From contig NZ_LT906455.1 of assembly GCF_900187115.1 (NCBI RefSeq), positions 2,232,001-2,296,000 of the forward strand: a stretch of DNA of 64,000 bases. Direction: 5' to 3'. Below the pieces are notes generated by a model. It ran no database searches and was not told the DNA's origin. It worked only from the letters and a program-made list of their open reading frames with translations. Shown here one piece after another: positions 8,913 through 21,160 of the stretch. The translations under genes and the position numbers were made by a program. Position 1 is the stretch's first letter; each line of letters starts with the position of its first letter. Origin of the DNA: Aliarcobacter butzleri (GTDB lineage: Bacteria; Campylobacterota; Campylobacteria; Campylobacterales; Arcobacteraceae).

Positions 8913-9704
8913 ATGAAAATGAATAAATTTGAAAATATAAAAACAAGTGATTTTATCATATCTTTTGGAACATTTTTTGAAAATAATCTTGAATTAAAAG
9001 ATGAAGTTTTAAAAAGTATAGAAAAAAATCAAACAAAATTTGTATATATGTTTCCTATTGATAATGCAAATTTAAAACCTTTTTACACTCAATTTATAAA
9101 ATATGAAGTTGGAAGTGAAGAAGGAATTTGTGCCCTACTTCTTGATACTTTTGCAAAAAACTATGATGAAAAAACAAAAGAGTTTATAAATAATCTTGAT
9201 TTAGGATATATCTCAGCAGAAAGTAGCGCTGGAGAAGAAGAGTTTGAAGAAGCATTTGAAGATTATAAAAATTCAAATTCTAAAATTTTAATTATTGGTG
9301 AAGATATAAAAAATCACGAAAGAGTTGATAATATCATCAAATTATTAGCAACTATAAAAAAATATTCAGATTTTGATTTTCTCATTTTAGATGAAGATTT
9401 AGAAAATAAAATAAACTCTTGTGAAGATTTTGATTTAGAAGAGATTGAAGAGTTAAAATCTTTTAATGGAACTTTAGTTTATTCTTTAGTTGGAGTTGAT
9501 TTACCTATATTACAAGCAAGTCAAACATTTGCAAATATAGCAAAAGTAAAAGATGGCGAAAATATACAAATTATCTCTAAAAATGAAAAGATAAATAAAA
9601 TTCTAAAAATAGATGAAAAACTAACAGGAACAGTTGCTATTTTAAATGTAAAGAATAGTCCAAATGAATACAAATATAAACAAGTAAAGATTGAAAAGGA
9701 GTAA
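8913..9704 (+). CDS. Uncharacterised acidic protein, weakly like NuoG/molybdopterin oxidoreductase domain
   Basis: 263 aa, acidic, no signal peptide. The segment DFIISFGTFFENN, followed by a helix, a KFVYMFPIDN strand and VGSEEGICALLLDTFAK, has the order and spacing of the substrate-pocket domain of molybdopterin oxidoreductases such as NuoG (a GT-x-EN loop, then GTD-x-ALL). The later KILIIGEDI also fits. The N-terminal iron-sulfur Cys motif and most of that family are missing; only two Cys are present. It lies between an AAA+ gene and mqnD. This relationship is an impression from pattern only; otherwise unrecognised. Confidence 0.5.
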   Translation: MKMNKFENIKTSDFIISFGTFFENNLELKDEVLKSIEKNQTKFVYMFPIDNANLKPFYTQFIKYEVGSEEGICALLLDTFAKNYDEKTKEFINNLDLGYISAESSAGEEEFEEAFEDYKNSNSKILIIGEDIKNHERVDNIIKLLATIKKYSDFDFLILDEDLENKINSCEDFDLEEIEELKSFNGTLVYSLVGVDLPILQASQTFANIAKVKDGENIQIISKNEKINKILKIDEKLTGTVAILNVKNSPNEYKYKQVKIEKE

Positions 9705-9707
9705 TAT

Positions 9708-10577
9708 ATGAGCAAAATTATTAGTGTAGGTCATTCACCTGATGCCGATGATATATTTATGTATTATGCTATTAAATTTGGCTGGGTAAGTTTAGATGAC
9801 GCAAAATTTGAAAATATTGCTTTAGATATAGAGACTTTAAATCAAGCAACACTAAAAGGCATTTATGATATTTGTGCTATTTCATTTGCTTTATATCCAT
9901 TTGTAAAAGATGATTATGCTTTACTTAAAACTGCTGTTTCATTTGGACAAGGTTATGGACCAAAACTTATAAAGAGAAAAGGAACTACTTTAAAAAGAAA
10001 CTTCAAAGTAGCACTTAGTGGTGAATTTACAACAAATGCCCTTTTATTTAAAATTGCTTATCCCGATGCAAGAATTACTTACATGAACTTTTTAGATATA
10101 GAAAAAGCAGTTCTTGATGGAACTGTTGATGCTGGAGTTTTAATCCATGAATCTATTTTAACTTATAATAATGAGTTAGAAGTTGAACGAGAAATTTGGG
10201 ATATTTGGGTTGAATTATGTGAAGGAGAAGATTTACCTCTTCCACTTGGTGGAATGTGTTTAAGACGTTCTATTCCACTTCATGATGCTATAAAATATGA
10301 AAATGCTTTAATAAAAGCTGTTGATGTTGCAAACAAAAATAGAAAAACTTTAGCTCCAATGTTACTTGAAAAAGGTCTTATCAGAGTTGATGCATCAACT
10401 TTAGATAAATATTTAGACCTTTATGCAAACGATACTTCAGTAAAAATGAGTGAAATCCAATATAAAGCCTTGGATAAACTTTTTAGTTTAGGTTATAAAC
10501 ATGGGCACTATCAAAATTTGATAAAAGCAGAAGATTTTTTAATTCCAAGCGAATATGAAGAGTTAAGAAGTAGATGA
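9708..10577 (+). CDS. mqnD: 1,4-dihydroxy-6-naphthoate synthase (futalosine menaquinone pathway)
   Basis: 289 aa cytoplasmic enzyme of the MqnA/MqnD fold. It starts with the MqnD signature VGHSPDADDIFMYYA and contains FGQGYGPKL and EGEDLPLPLGGMCLRR, all typical of MqnD. It converts cyclic dehypoxanthinyl futalosine to 1,4-dihydroxy-6-naphthoate in menaquinone synthesis, the pathway used by Campylobacterota in place of the Men pathway. A good SD (GGAG) lies before the ATG at 9708, 3 nt after the preceding gene. It overlaps murB by 4 nt. No other mqn gene is in the window. Confidence 0.92.
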   Translation: MSKIISVGHSPDADDIFMYYAIKFGWVSLDDAKFENIALDIETLNQATLKGIYDICAISFALYPFVKDDYALLKTAVSFGQGYGPKLIKRKGTTLKRNFKVALSGEFTTNALLFKIAYPDARITYMNFLDIEKAVLDGTVDAGVLIHESILTYNNELEVEREIWDIWVELCEGEDLPLPLGGMCLRRSIPLHDAIKYENALIKAVDVANKNRKTLAPMLLEKGLIRVDASTLDKYLDLYANDTSVKMSEIQYKALDKLFSLGYKHGHYQNLIKAEDFLIPSEYEELRSR

Positions 10578-11356
10578 ATAGCGTAAAAATAGTTGACTTT
10601 AAAAGATATTCATCTATTCATATAGGTCCTTTAAAAGAAGTTTTAGTTATAAATGAAATAGGTGATTATAAAGATTATCAAATAATTGGAAGAGCAAATA
10701 ATCTACTTATTTCTCCAAATTGTGAAAAAAGATTTGCCATTTTAGGTGAAGAATTTGATTACATAAAAGAAGATGAAAATTTTTTATATGTAGGTTGTGC
10801 AACAACAAGTGGAAAACTTCTAACATATACAAGAAAAAATAATATAGCAAATTTAGAATTTTTAGCAAAATTACCTGGAAATTTAGGCGGTTTAGTAAAA
10901 ATGAATGCTGGACTTAAATCTTGGGAAGTTTTTAACTATATTGAAAAAATAAAAACAAAAGATGGATATATCAATAAAGAAGATATTGATTTTTCATATA
11001 GAGAAACAAAAATAAATACTATAGTTTATGAAGTAGTTTTTCGTAAAGAGTATGGCTTTTCACAAGATATGCTAAAAGAGTTTACAAAAATGCGAGATAA
11101 CCAACCAAATATGGCAAGTGCTGGAAGCTGTTTTAAAAATCCAAAAGGTGATTTTGCAGGACGACTTATAGAAGCAGTTGGACTAAAAGGTCATAAAGTT
11201 GGGGATATGGGATTTTCTGAACAACATGCAAATTTTTTAGTAAATTATGGAAATGGAACTTTTGAAGATGCCATAACTTTGATAAATTTAGCAAAAGAAA
11301 AAATCAAAAAAGCATTTGACATAAATATAGAGGAAGAAATTATCATTTATAATTAA
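10574..11356 (+). CDS. murB: UDP-N-acetylenolpyruvoylglucosamine reductase
   Basis: 260 aa FAD enzyme that reduces UDP-GlcNAc-enolpyruvate to UDP-MurNAc with NADPH. Recognisable parts are the FAD-binding LPGNLGGLVKMNAG, the catalytic-Ser region ASAGSCFKNP and the C-terminal AGRLIEAVGLKGHKVGDMGFSEQHANFLVN. It is shorter than E. coli MurB, as usual for the compact form in Campylobacterota. Its ATG overlaps the mqnD TGA (ATGA). Confidence 0.93.
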   Translation: MNSVKIVDFKRYSSIHIGPLKEVLVINEIGDYKDYQIIGRANNLLISPNCEKRFAILGEEFDYIKEDENFLYVGCATTSGKLLTYTRKNNIANLEFLAKLPGNLGGLVKMNAGLKSWEVFNYIEKIKTKDGYINKEDIDFSYRETKINTIVYEVVFRKEYGFSQDMLKEFTKMRDNQPNMASAGSCFKNPKGDFAGRLIEAVGLKGHKVGDMGFSEQHANFLVNYGNGTFEDAITLINLAKEKIKKAFDINIEEEIIIYN

Positions 11357-11493
11357 TTTTATTTAAAATTAAAATTTAGACTTTACCTATTCCTAAATAT
11401 AATAAATATTTGTAAAAAGTATCTATACATTATTATAATATTACACTTTTTATGTTAGAATTCAAACTTTTAGAAAATACGAAGGCAGTTTAA

Positions 11494-13842
11494 GTGAAAA
11501 ATTTAGTAATAGTGGAGTCTCCAGCAAAAGCAAAAACAATCTCAAAATTCTTAGGTAATGATTTTATTGTTATGGCTTCTATGGGGCATGTAAGAGATTT
11601 ACCAAAATCGAGTTTAGGATTTGATCCAAATGATAATTTTAAACCAAAATATCAAATTAGTACAGATAAGAAAAAAGTTATAACTGATTTAAAAAAACAT
11701 ATATCAAAAGACACCACAATTTACCTAGCTGCCGATGAAGATAGAGAGGGAGAAGCTATTGCTTGGCACTTAATTCCTGCCCTTAAAATCGAAAAAAATC
11801 CAATAAAAAGAATAGTTTTTCACGAAATTACAAAAGATGCCATTTTAAAGGCTTTAGAAAATCCAAGAGATGTTGATCAAAATTTAGTTGATGCTCAACA
11901 AGCAAGACGTATTTTAGATAGAGCTGTTGGTTATGAACTTTCACCACTTTTATGGAAAAAAGTAAGATATGGGTTAAGTGCAGGAAGAGTTCAATCAGTT
12001 GCAGTTAGAATAATCGTAGATAGAGAAAATGAAATAAGAGCCTTTGTTCCTGAAGAGTATTGGAAAATAAAAGCTGATTTTATAAATCCAGAGTTAAAAG
12101 CTGAACTTGCAAAAGAAAATGGAAAAACTCTAAAAATCTCAAATGAAAAACAAGCTTTAGAAATTGAAGCTTCATTAAAACAAGGAAGTTATAAATTAGT
12201 AGATATTGAAGAAAAAGAGAGCACTAGAAATCCTGCTGCTCCTTTTACAACTTCAACTTTACAACAAGAAGCAAGTAGAAAACTTGGTTTTTCAGTTAAA
12301 CAAACAATGATTATAGCTCAACAACTTTATGAAGGAAATGTAGGAAATATTCCAAATCATACAGGTGGACTTATAACTTATATGAGAACAGACTCTTTAA
12401 ATCTTTCAACAGTTGCTACAACTGCAGCAAAAGCTGTAATTGAAGAAGAGTATGGGAAAGAGTATGCTTTAAATAAACCTCGAGTTTATACAACAAAATC
12501 AAAAGGTGCACAAGAAGCTCACGAAGCAATTCGTCCTGTAAATCTTGCTTTAAGACCAAGTCAAATAAAAGAGTTTGTTGAACCTGCTCAATATAGACTT
12601 TATAGCCTTATTTGGAAAAGAACACTTGCTACTCAAATGGCTCAAGCAAAAATAGCAAATACAACTTACAAAATTGAAGCTGGTAAAAATAAAGAGTTTG
12701 AATTTCAAGTAAAAGGTCAAAGAATTATTTTTGCTGGATTTATGAAAGCTTATACAGAAGGTAGTGATAATCCAGAGGCTGCACTTGATAGTAGTGAGAA
12801 AATTTTACCAAATATAAAAGAAGGTACTATTTTAGAGTTAGAAAAACTAGAAAGTGAGCAAAATTTCACAAAACCACCTGCTCGTTATACAGAAGCCTCT
12901 TTAGTTAAAAAACTTGAGAGTGAAGGAATTGGACGTCCATCAACTTATGCTCCAACTATTTCAACTATTCAAGCAAGAGAATATGTAAGTAAAACAGAAG
13001 ATAATAAACTAATTCCTACACAAACAGGAGAAATTGTAAATAGTTTCTTAGTTGATCATTTTTCAAATATCGTAGATTTAGGTTTTACAGCTAAAATTGA
13101 AGAAGAGTTTGATGAAATTGCAGAAGGAAAAATTGCTTGGGAAGAAGTAATGAAAAACTTTTATGGTGGTTTCAAAAAAACTATCGATGAAAAAGAAAGT
13201 AGCGTAAGTAAAGAGGATTATTTACAAGTAAATGAACTTGGAATTGACCCAAAATCAGGAAAACCAGTAAGTGCAAGAGTTGGAAGATTTGGTCCATTTG
13301 TACAAATTGGAACAAAAGATGATGAAGAAAAACCAAAATTTGTAGCAATTCCTGATAATTTGAATATGGATACAATTACGCTTGAAGAAGCTTTATTTTT
13401 ATTTAACCTTCCAAGAGTTGTTGGAAACACAGAAAATGGTGATGAAATAAAAGCAAATATTGGAAGATTTGGTCCATATTTACAAGTAAAAACTAAGTTT
13501 TATTCACTTAAAACTGATGATCCTTATACTATCGATTTAAATAGAGCATTAGAGATAATAAAAGATATAGATGAAGCAAAAGAGAAATCAACTATAAAAA
13601 CTTTTGACAAAGAAAAAATCCAAATTCTTGTTGGTCAATATGGTCCATACATTAAACAAGGAAGAAAAAACTTCAAAATCCCAAAAGGTAAAAATGCTGA
13701 AGATTTAACTTTAGAAGAGTGTTTAGAAATTATAGAAAAAGATTCTAAAGGTTCAACAAAAAGAACAACGACAAAAAAATCTGCTACAGAGAAGAAAACT
13801 ACGGCAAAAAAAACTACAAAAAAAAGTACTGATAAAAAATAA
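11494..13842 (+). CDS. topA: DNA topoisomerase I without zinc fingers
   Basis: 782 aa type IA topoisomerase that relaxes negative supercoils. Toprim domain at the N-terminus (VESPAKAKTI, DEDREGEAIAWH), active-site Tyr in TYMRTDS near residue 298, and GRPSTYAPTI. From residue about 590 come three glycine-rich C-terminal repeats (VGRFGPFVQ, IGRFGPYLQ, VGQYGPYIK) and a 30-residue Lys/Thr tail. The only Cys in the whole protein is near residue 745, so the tetracysteine zinc fingers of E. coli-type TopA are absent. The start is GTG at 11494 with GAAGG 9 nt before. It overlaps the next gene by one base. Confidence 0.95.
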   Translation: MKNLVIVESPAKAKTISKFLGNDFIVMASMGHVRDLPKSSLGFDPNDNFKPKYQISTDKKKVITDLKKHISKDTTIYLAADEDREGEAIAWHLIPALKIEKNPIKRIVFHEITKDAILKALENPRDVDQNLVDAQQARRILDRAVGYELSPLLWKKVRYGLSAGRVQSVAVRIIVDRENEIRAFVPEEYWKIKADFINPELKAELAKENGKTLKISNEKQALEIEASLKQGSYKLVDIEEKESTRNPAAPFTTSTLQQEASRKLGFSVKQTMIIAQQLYEGNVGNIPNHTGGLITYMRTDSLNLSTVATTAAKAVIEEEYGKEYALNKPRVYTTKSKGAQEAHEAIRPVNLALRPSQIKEFVEPAQYRLYSLIWKRTLATQMAQAKIANTTYKIEAGKNKEFEFQVKGQRIIFAGFMKAYTEGSDNPEAALDSSEKILPNIKEGTILELEKLESEQNFTKPPARYTEASLVKKLESEGIGRPSTYAPTISTIQAREYVSKTEDNKLIPTQTGEIVNSFLVDHFSNIVDLGFTAKIEEEFDEIAEGKIAWEEVMKNFYGGFKKTIDEKESSVSKEDYLQVNELGIDPKSGKPVSARVGRFGPFVQIGTKDDEEKPKFVAIPDNLNMDTITLEEALFLFNLPRVVGNTENGDEIKANIGRFGPYLQVKTKFYSLKTDDPYTIDLNRALEIIKDIDEAKEKSTIKTFDKEKIQILVGQYGPYIKQGRKNFKIPKGKNAEDLTLEECLEIIEKDSKGSTKRTTTKKSATEKKTTAKKTTKKSTDKK

Positions 13843-14354
13843 TGAAGATTGGTATTCTATCGGATAGTCACCTAAAAAGTGGCTATGCAAAAGAGGTAAT
13901 TGATTTATTAAAAGAAAAAAATTGTGAATATCTGATTCATGCTGGAGATTTTTGTTGTGAAAAGAATCTTCAACTTTTAAAAGAATCAAATCTAAAATAT
14001 ATTGTAGTTTTTGGAAATAACGATAGAGATTTATTTGATTTAGCTTCTAAATATAATATTAAATCTGAACCATATTATTTCAAAATAGAAGATTTAAAAT
14101 TTAAACTTATGCACTTACCATATCACTTAACTCCAGATAGTAATATAGTTATTTTTGGGCATACACACAAATTTCATTGTGAATATACAAATAAAACTCT
14201 GTTTTTAAATCCAGGAGAAGTTTGTGCAAGAGAAGAACCAATAATTTCGTGTATGCAACTTGAAATTAATGAAAATGAGTATATAATCACTCGCTATTTT
14301 AGAAATATAAATGAAAACAATTTTATGAAAGAAGAGTTTAAATATGAGCGATAA
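13842..14354 (+). CDS. YfcE/MJ0936-family metallophosphodiesterase
   Basis: 170 aa calcineurin-like phosphoesterase. Metal ligands are visible in order: SDSHLKSG (residues 7-14), HAGDF, FGNND, and the two-His motif FGHTHKFHCE with NPGEV after it. This is the MJ0936/YfcE single-domain form that hydrolyses phosphodiesters such as cyclic nucleotides in vitro; the physiological substrate is not known. It starts on the last base of topA (TAATG) and overlaps bioB by 11 nt, so the three genes form one operon. Confidence 0.85.
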   Translation: MKIGILSDSHLKSGYAKEVIDLLKEKNCEYLIHAGDFCCEKNLQLLKESNLKYIVVFGNNDRDLFDLASKYNIKSEPYYFKIEDLKFKLMHLPYHLTPDSNIVIFGHTHKFHCEYTNKTLFLNPGEVCAREEPIISCMQLEINENEYIITRYFRNINENNFMKEEFKYER

Positions 14355-15192
14355 TAAAATTTATTTATGTGCAATATCAAATATAGAAAGTGGTACTTGT
14401 AATGAAGATTGTAAATTCTGTACACAAAGTGTAAAGTACAAAGCTGATATAGAAAGATATAGAAGAAAAGAGATTGAAGATATTGTAAATGAAGCAAAAA
14501 AAGCAAGAGCAAATAAAGCTGTTGGATTTTGTTTAGTTACAGCAGGAACTGGTCTTGATGATAAAAGGCTTGATTATGTATGTCGTGCAGCTGATGCTGT
14601 TCATAAAGCTGTTCCAGATATTTCACTTATTGCCTGTAATGGAATTGCAAGTTATGAGCAATTAAAAGAGTTAAAAAAACATGGAATAGAAAATTATAAC
14701 CATAACTTAGAAACTGCTAGAGAGTTTTACAATGAGATTTGTACAACACACTCTTGGGATGATAGATATGAAACTTGTTTAAATGCAAAAAAAGCAGGAT
14801 TATATTTATGTACTGGTGGAATTTTTGGTTTAGGTGAAACTCAAGAAAATAGAATTTCAATGCTTAAATCAATTGCAAGTTTAGAACCTATGTCAGTTCC
14901 AATCAATTTTTTCCATCCAAATGATGCACTTCCATTGGTTAAAAATCCTTTAACAAAACAAGAAGCTTTTGATTTAGTAAAACTTGCAAGAAGTTATCTT
15001 CCAAATCAAATGTTAATGATTGCTGGAGGAAGAGAGTTAATGTTTGGTGAAGAACAATATGATGTATTTAAACATGGAGCAAATGCTTTAGTTGTTGGAG
15101 ATTATTTAACAACAGGTGGAAGAGATGCTCAAGATGATATAGATGCTGTTACAGCTTTAGGATATGAAATAGCTTTCGCTTGTCATCAATAA
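14344..15192 (+). CDS. bioB: Biotin synthase
   Basis: 282 aa radical-SAM enzyme that inserts sulfur into dethiobiotin. The [4Fe-4S]-SAM Cys triad is Cys19, Cys23 and Cys26 (CNEDCKFC), followed by the VGFCLVTAGTG, YNHNLETAREFY and SVPINFFHPN motifs of BioB. It is shorter than E. coli BioB (346 aa), as usual for the group. The other bio genes are not adjacent; bioC is 38 kb away in this window. It ends at a symmetrical terminator shared with the convergent AMIN-protein gene. Confidence 0.93.
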   Translation: MSDNKIYLCAISNIESGTCNEDCKFCTQSVKYKADIERYRRKEIEDIVNEAKKARANKAVGFCLVTAGTGLDDKRLDYVCRAADAVHKAVPDISLIACNGIASYEQLKELKKHGIENYNHNLETAREFYNEICTTHSWDDRYETCLNAKKAGLYLCTGGIFGLGETQENRISMLKSIASLEPMSVPINFFHPNDALPLVKNPLTKQEAFDLVKLARSYLPNQMLMIAGGRELMFGEEQYDVFKHGANALVVGDYLTTGGRDAQDDIDAVTALGYEIAFACHQ

Positions 15193-15219
15193 TAAAAGTA
15201 AGAAATTCTTACTTTTATT
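15191..15219. terminator. Bidirectional terminator between bioB and AMIN-protein gene
   Basis: Perfect 12-bp stem AATAAAAGTAAG / CTTACTTTTATT with a 5-nt loop. A-run and T-run on either side; it overlaps both stop codons. Confidence 0.75.
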
Positions 15220-15925
15220 TAGAAGTAATTGTTACAATATTCTCTTTATAATCTACGCTATATTTTGAAGGTTTATTTGCTAACTCAACTGCAACTCTAA
15301 AAAACCCTGCTTTCTCATGATTTCCAACTGCAACTGATTTAAAATTTTTTGAAGTTAAGTTGTCTTTTTTTGAGTTAAATGAAACTTTTCCTTTAAAATC
15401 AAGAGCTAATTTTTTCTCTTTTTCAATAGAGAACTTTTTAAACATCTCATGAGTAGTATGAATTAATATTTTATTATCATTAAATTCAATTTTAACAAAT
15501 GGTAAAATATTTTTTGTCGTCAAAGCTTCATTATCATCTGCAACATCTGCTCTTGGTTTAACATATACAACTTGTTCAGGCTCTTTTTTTGCAATCTCTT
15601 TTTTTACAATTTCTTTTGCTTTTTGTTCAGTTTGTTGTTTTGTTTTTTGAATTAAAGAATCAACTTCTTGTTTAGTATATGTTTTTGGAACAACTGGTGT
15701 TGGAGGCACAGGAGTACTCTTTTTTTCATTTTTATTTGCATTTTGCATTTGTTGTTGTACTTTTTTTATATATTCAGCTTCCTGAATTGCTTCAGGTGTA
15801 GTTAAATTTTCATTAAATTCATACATTTTACCTGTTTCTTCTTCATACAAAGCAAATGGATTTTCTCTTGCATTTAAACTTATTGCTAATAAAGCACCCA
15901 ATGTAAATAAAAATAAAGTTTTCAT
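15215..15925 (-). CDS. Secreted AMIN-domain protein
   Basis: 236 aa with a signal peptide (LFLFTLGALLAISLNA), a Lys/Gln-rich low-complexity linker with PVPPTPVVPK (about residues 60-125), and a C-terminal AMIN-like domain (about 140-236: LPFVKIEFNDNKILIHT ... GFFRVAVELANKPSKYSV). AMIN domains bind the cell wall and localise septal or pilus machinery. It is the last gene of the recA-adjacent group eno-FtsB-like-AMIN, an order also known in Campylobacter jejuni, which points to an envelope or division role. Starts inside the stop region of the upstream gene (ATGA overlap). Confidence 0.75.
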   Translation of the reverse strand: MKTLFLFTLGALLAISLNARENPFALYEEETGKMYEFNENLTTPEAIQEAEYIKKVQQQMQNANKNEKKSTPVPPTPVVPKTYTKQEVDSLIQKTKQQTEQKAKEIVKKEIAKKEPEQVVYVKPRADVADDNEALTTKNILPFVKIEFNDNKILIHTTHEMFKKFSIEKEKKLALDFKGKVSFNSKKDNLTSKNFKSVAVGNHEKAGFFRVAVELANKPSKYSVDYKENIVTITSK

Positions 15926-16167
15926 TCTTCTGGCTCCAAATTTTTTAGTTCAAAATACTCTTTTTGTAAATAAGCATTTTCTCTTTGTAATCTCAATATT
16001 TCACTTTCTAACCACTCTTTTTTGTGTTTTAAATCACTATAAACTTGCAAAGAGTTATCACCAAAGAGAACATTAACTGTATGATAAGAAAGATATATCG
16101 TAGCTAGCAGTGATATCACTGCTACTAAGATAAATCCTTGATATCCTTTAGTTTTTTTTTGTTTCAT
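15922..16167 (-). CDS. FtsB/DivIC-like septum formation protein
   Basis: 81 aa: a short basic cytoplasmic tail (MKQKKTKGYQ), one membrane helix (about residues 11-33), and a periplasmic coiled coil (DLKHKKEWLESEILRLQRENAYLQKEYFELKNLEPEE). This is the architecture of FtsB/DivIC, which link divisome proteins FtsL and FtsQ. It lies 3 nt after eno and overlaps the AMIN-protein gene by 4 nt. Gene order eno-ftsB is also common in other bacteria, which supports the call; sequence alone is too short for certainty. Confidence 0.7.
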   Translation of the reverse strand: MKQKKTKGYQGFILVAVISLLATIYLSYHTVNVLFGDNSLQVYSDLKHKKEWLESEILRLQRENAYLQKEYFELKNLEPEE

Positions 16168-16170
16168 ATA

Positions 16171-17520
<1,350 letters not shown>

Positions 17521-17545
17521 TTAATGTAGAAATTTTTAAGAAGTT

Positions 17546-17569
17546 AATCAAAGGAAAAATCCTTTGATT
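17546..17569 (-). terminator. Stem-loop directly after recA
   Basis: Stem AATCAAAGGA / TCCTTTGATT, 4-nt loop, 2 nt past the recA stop. Read in the recA direction the T-run is poor (AACTTCTT), so it may attenuate or protect the 3' end more than terminate. Confidence 0.45.
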
Positions 17570-17571
17570 TT

Positions 17572-18621
17572 TTAGTCGTCTAAACCAGATATATCATCGC
17601 TATCATCAGTTCCACTTGTTATAAGTTCATCATTTACACCCATAGATTCTAAGATTTTATTTTCAATCTCACGTGCAACTTCTGGATTATCTTTTAAGAA
17701 TACTTTAGAGTTTTCTCTACCTTGTCCAATTTTTGAATCTCCATAACTAAACCAAGCTCCTGCTTTATCAACAATATCAAGTTTTACACCATAATCAACA
17801 AGTTCACCAGTTTTTGAAATACCTTCTCCAAACATAATATCAAACTCTGCTTGTTTAAATGGAGCTGCAACTTTATTTTTTACAACTTTTACTTTAACTC
17901 TATTTCCAATAGAATTTTCACCTTGCTTTAAAGTTGCAATTCTTCTAATATCAAGTCTAACTGAAGAGTAGAATTTAAGTGCATTTCCACCAGTAGTAGT
18001 TTCAGGACTTCCATATCCTGTCATACCAATTTTCATTCTTATTTGGTTAATAAAAATAACCGTACAATTCATTTTACTTAAAAGTCCAGTTACTTTTCTT
18101 AATGCTTTACTCATAAGTCTTGCTTGAACTCCAACTTGTTGGTCGTCCATATCTCCATCAATTTCTACTTTTGGAGTAAGTGCAGCAACTGAATCCACAA
18201 CTACTAAATCAACAGCTCCACTTCTAATAACAGTTTCAAGTATTTCTAAAGCTTGTTCTCCAAAATCTGGTTGAGAAACAAGTAAATTATCTGTATCAAC
18301 TCCTATTTCTTTTGCATATTTTACATCAAGTGCATGTTCAGCATCTATAAATGCACAAACGCCACCAGCTTTTTGAGCTTCTGCAATAGCGTGTAAAGTT
18401 AAAGTTGTTTTTCCTGAACTTTCAGGTCCATAAATTTCAATAACTCTTCCTCTTGGAAGTCCTCCAACACCTAAAGCTAAATCAAGTCCTAAAGAACCAG
18501 TACTAATAGTTTCAACAGGAATAACTTCTTTATCTCCAAGTCTAATTAAAGTACCTTTACCAAAAGCTTTATCTATTTGTTTTATAGCTAGTTCTAACGA
18601 TTTTTTTTGATTTTCATCCAT
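17572..18621 (-). CDS. recA: Recombinase RecA
   Basis: 349 aa. Walker A GPESSGKT at residues 65-72, Walker [11 protein letters not shown], the DNA-binding loop regions ([39 protein letters not shown]), and an acidic C-terminal tail ([14 protein letters not shown]) that moderates DNA binding. It forms filaments on single-stranded DNA for strand exchange and repair. No LexA box is evident upstream, in keeping with the lack of LexA in Campylobacterota. Confidence 0.97.
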   Translation of the reverse strand: MDENQKKSLELAIKQIDKAFGKGTLIRLGDKEVIPVETISTGSLGLDLALGVGGLPRGRVIEIYGPESSGKTTLTLHAIAEAQKAGGVCAFIDAEHALDVKYAKEIGVDTDNLLVSQPDFGEQALEILETVIRSGAVDLVVVDSVAALTPKVEIDGDMDDQQVGVQARLMSKALRKVTGLLSKMNCTVIFINQIRMKIGMTGYGSPETTTGGNALKFYSSVRLDIRRIATLKQGENSIGNRVKVKVVKNKVAAPFKQAEFDIMFGEGISKTGELVDYGVKLDIVDKAGAWFSYGDSKIGQGRENSKVFLKDNPEVAREIENKILESMGVNDELITSGTDDSDDISGLDD

Positions 18622-18721
18622 AATTTACTTCCTATTATTGTTCTTTTTATATTTATGCTGGAATCTTAGCAGATTTTTTTTTAACTCATAAATTTCATTA
18701 CAATTTGTAATATTTTTTATT

Positions 18722-18916
18722 TTAGATATTTTCTTTTTCTATTTTTTCAATACTTTCAATTGTTTTTATGTGGGAATTTACTCTTCTTTGCATAGAGTGA
18801 GATTTTATATGTTTTGCTAGTATTTTTGTGTATTTTTTATAATTTCTTGAATCTTTTTCAAAAGTTGCAAGTTTCTTTTGTATCTTCAAAATATCTTGTG
18901 GAATTGTATTTTGCAT
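18722..18916 (-). CDS. Small basic helical protein of unknown function
   Basis: 64 aa, very rich in Lys and Ile, no signal peptide or membrane helix, predicted almost wholly helical (KIQKKLATFEKDSRNYKKY). A ribosome binding site AAGGTG lies 10 nt before its ATG, and the codon use is like that of its neighbours, which supports a real gene. It lies between recA and the divergently read pseB. No family is recognised; it could be a small DNA- or RNA-binding protein. Confidence 0.5.
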   Translation of the reverse strand: MQNTIPQDILKIQKKLATFEKDSRNYKKYTKILAKHIKSHSMQRRVNSHIKTIESIEKIEKENI

Positions 18917-19040
18917 ATTTAAAATTCACCTTAATATAAAATGTACTTTTTAATTATTACATATATACTATTAAAATATAAAATAAATGTAATATTTGAT
19001 ATTATGTTCTTAAGACAAAGACTCATCTAAGGAATAATAA

Positions 19041-21152
<2,112 letters not shown>

Positions 21153-21160
<8 letters not shown>

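Noticed and set aside
9521-9715. Antisense and out-of-frame open frames along mqnD, pseB, pseC, dnaE and others
   Set aside because: They are shadows of real genes in very AT-rich DNA, lacking RBS and recognisable families.
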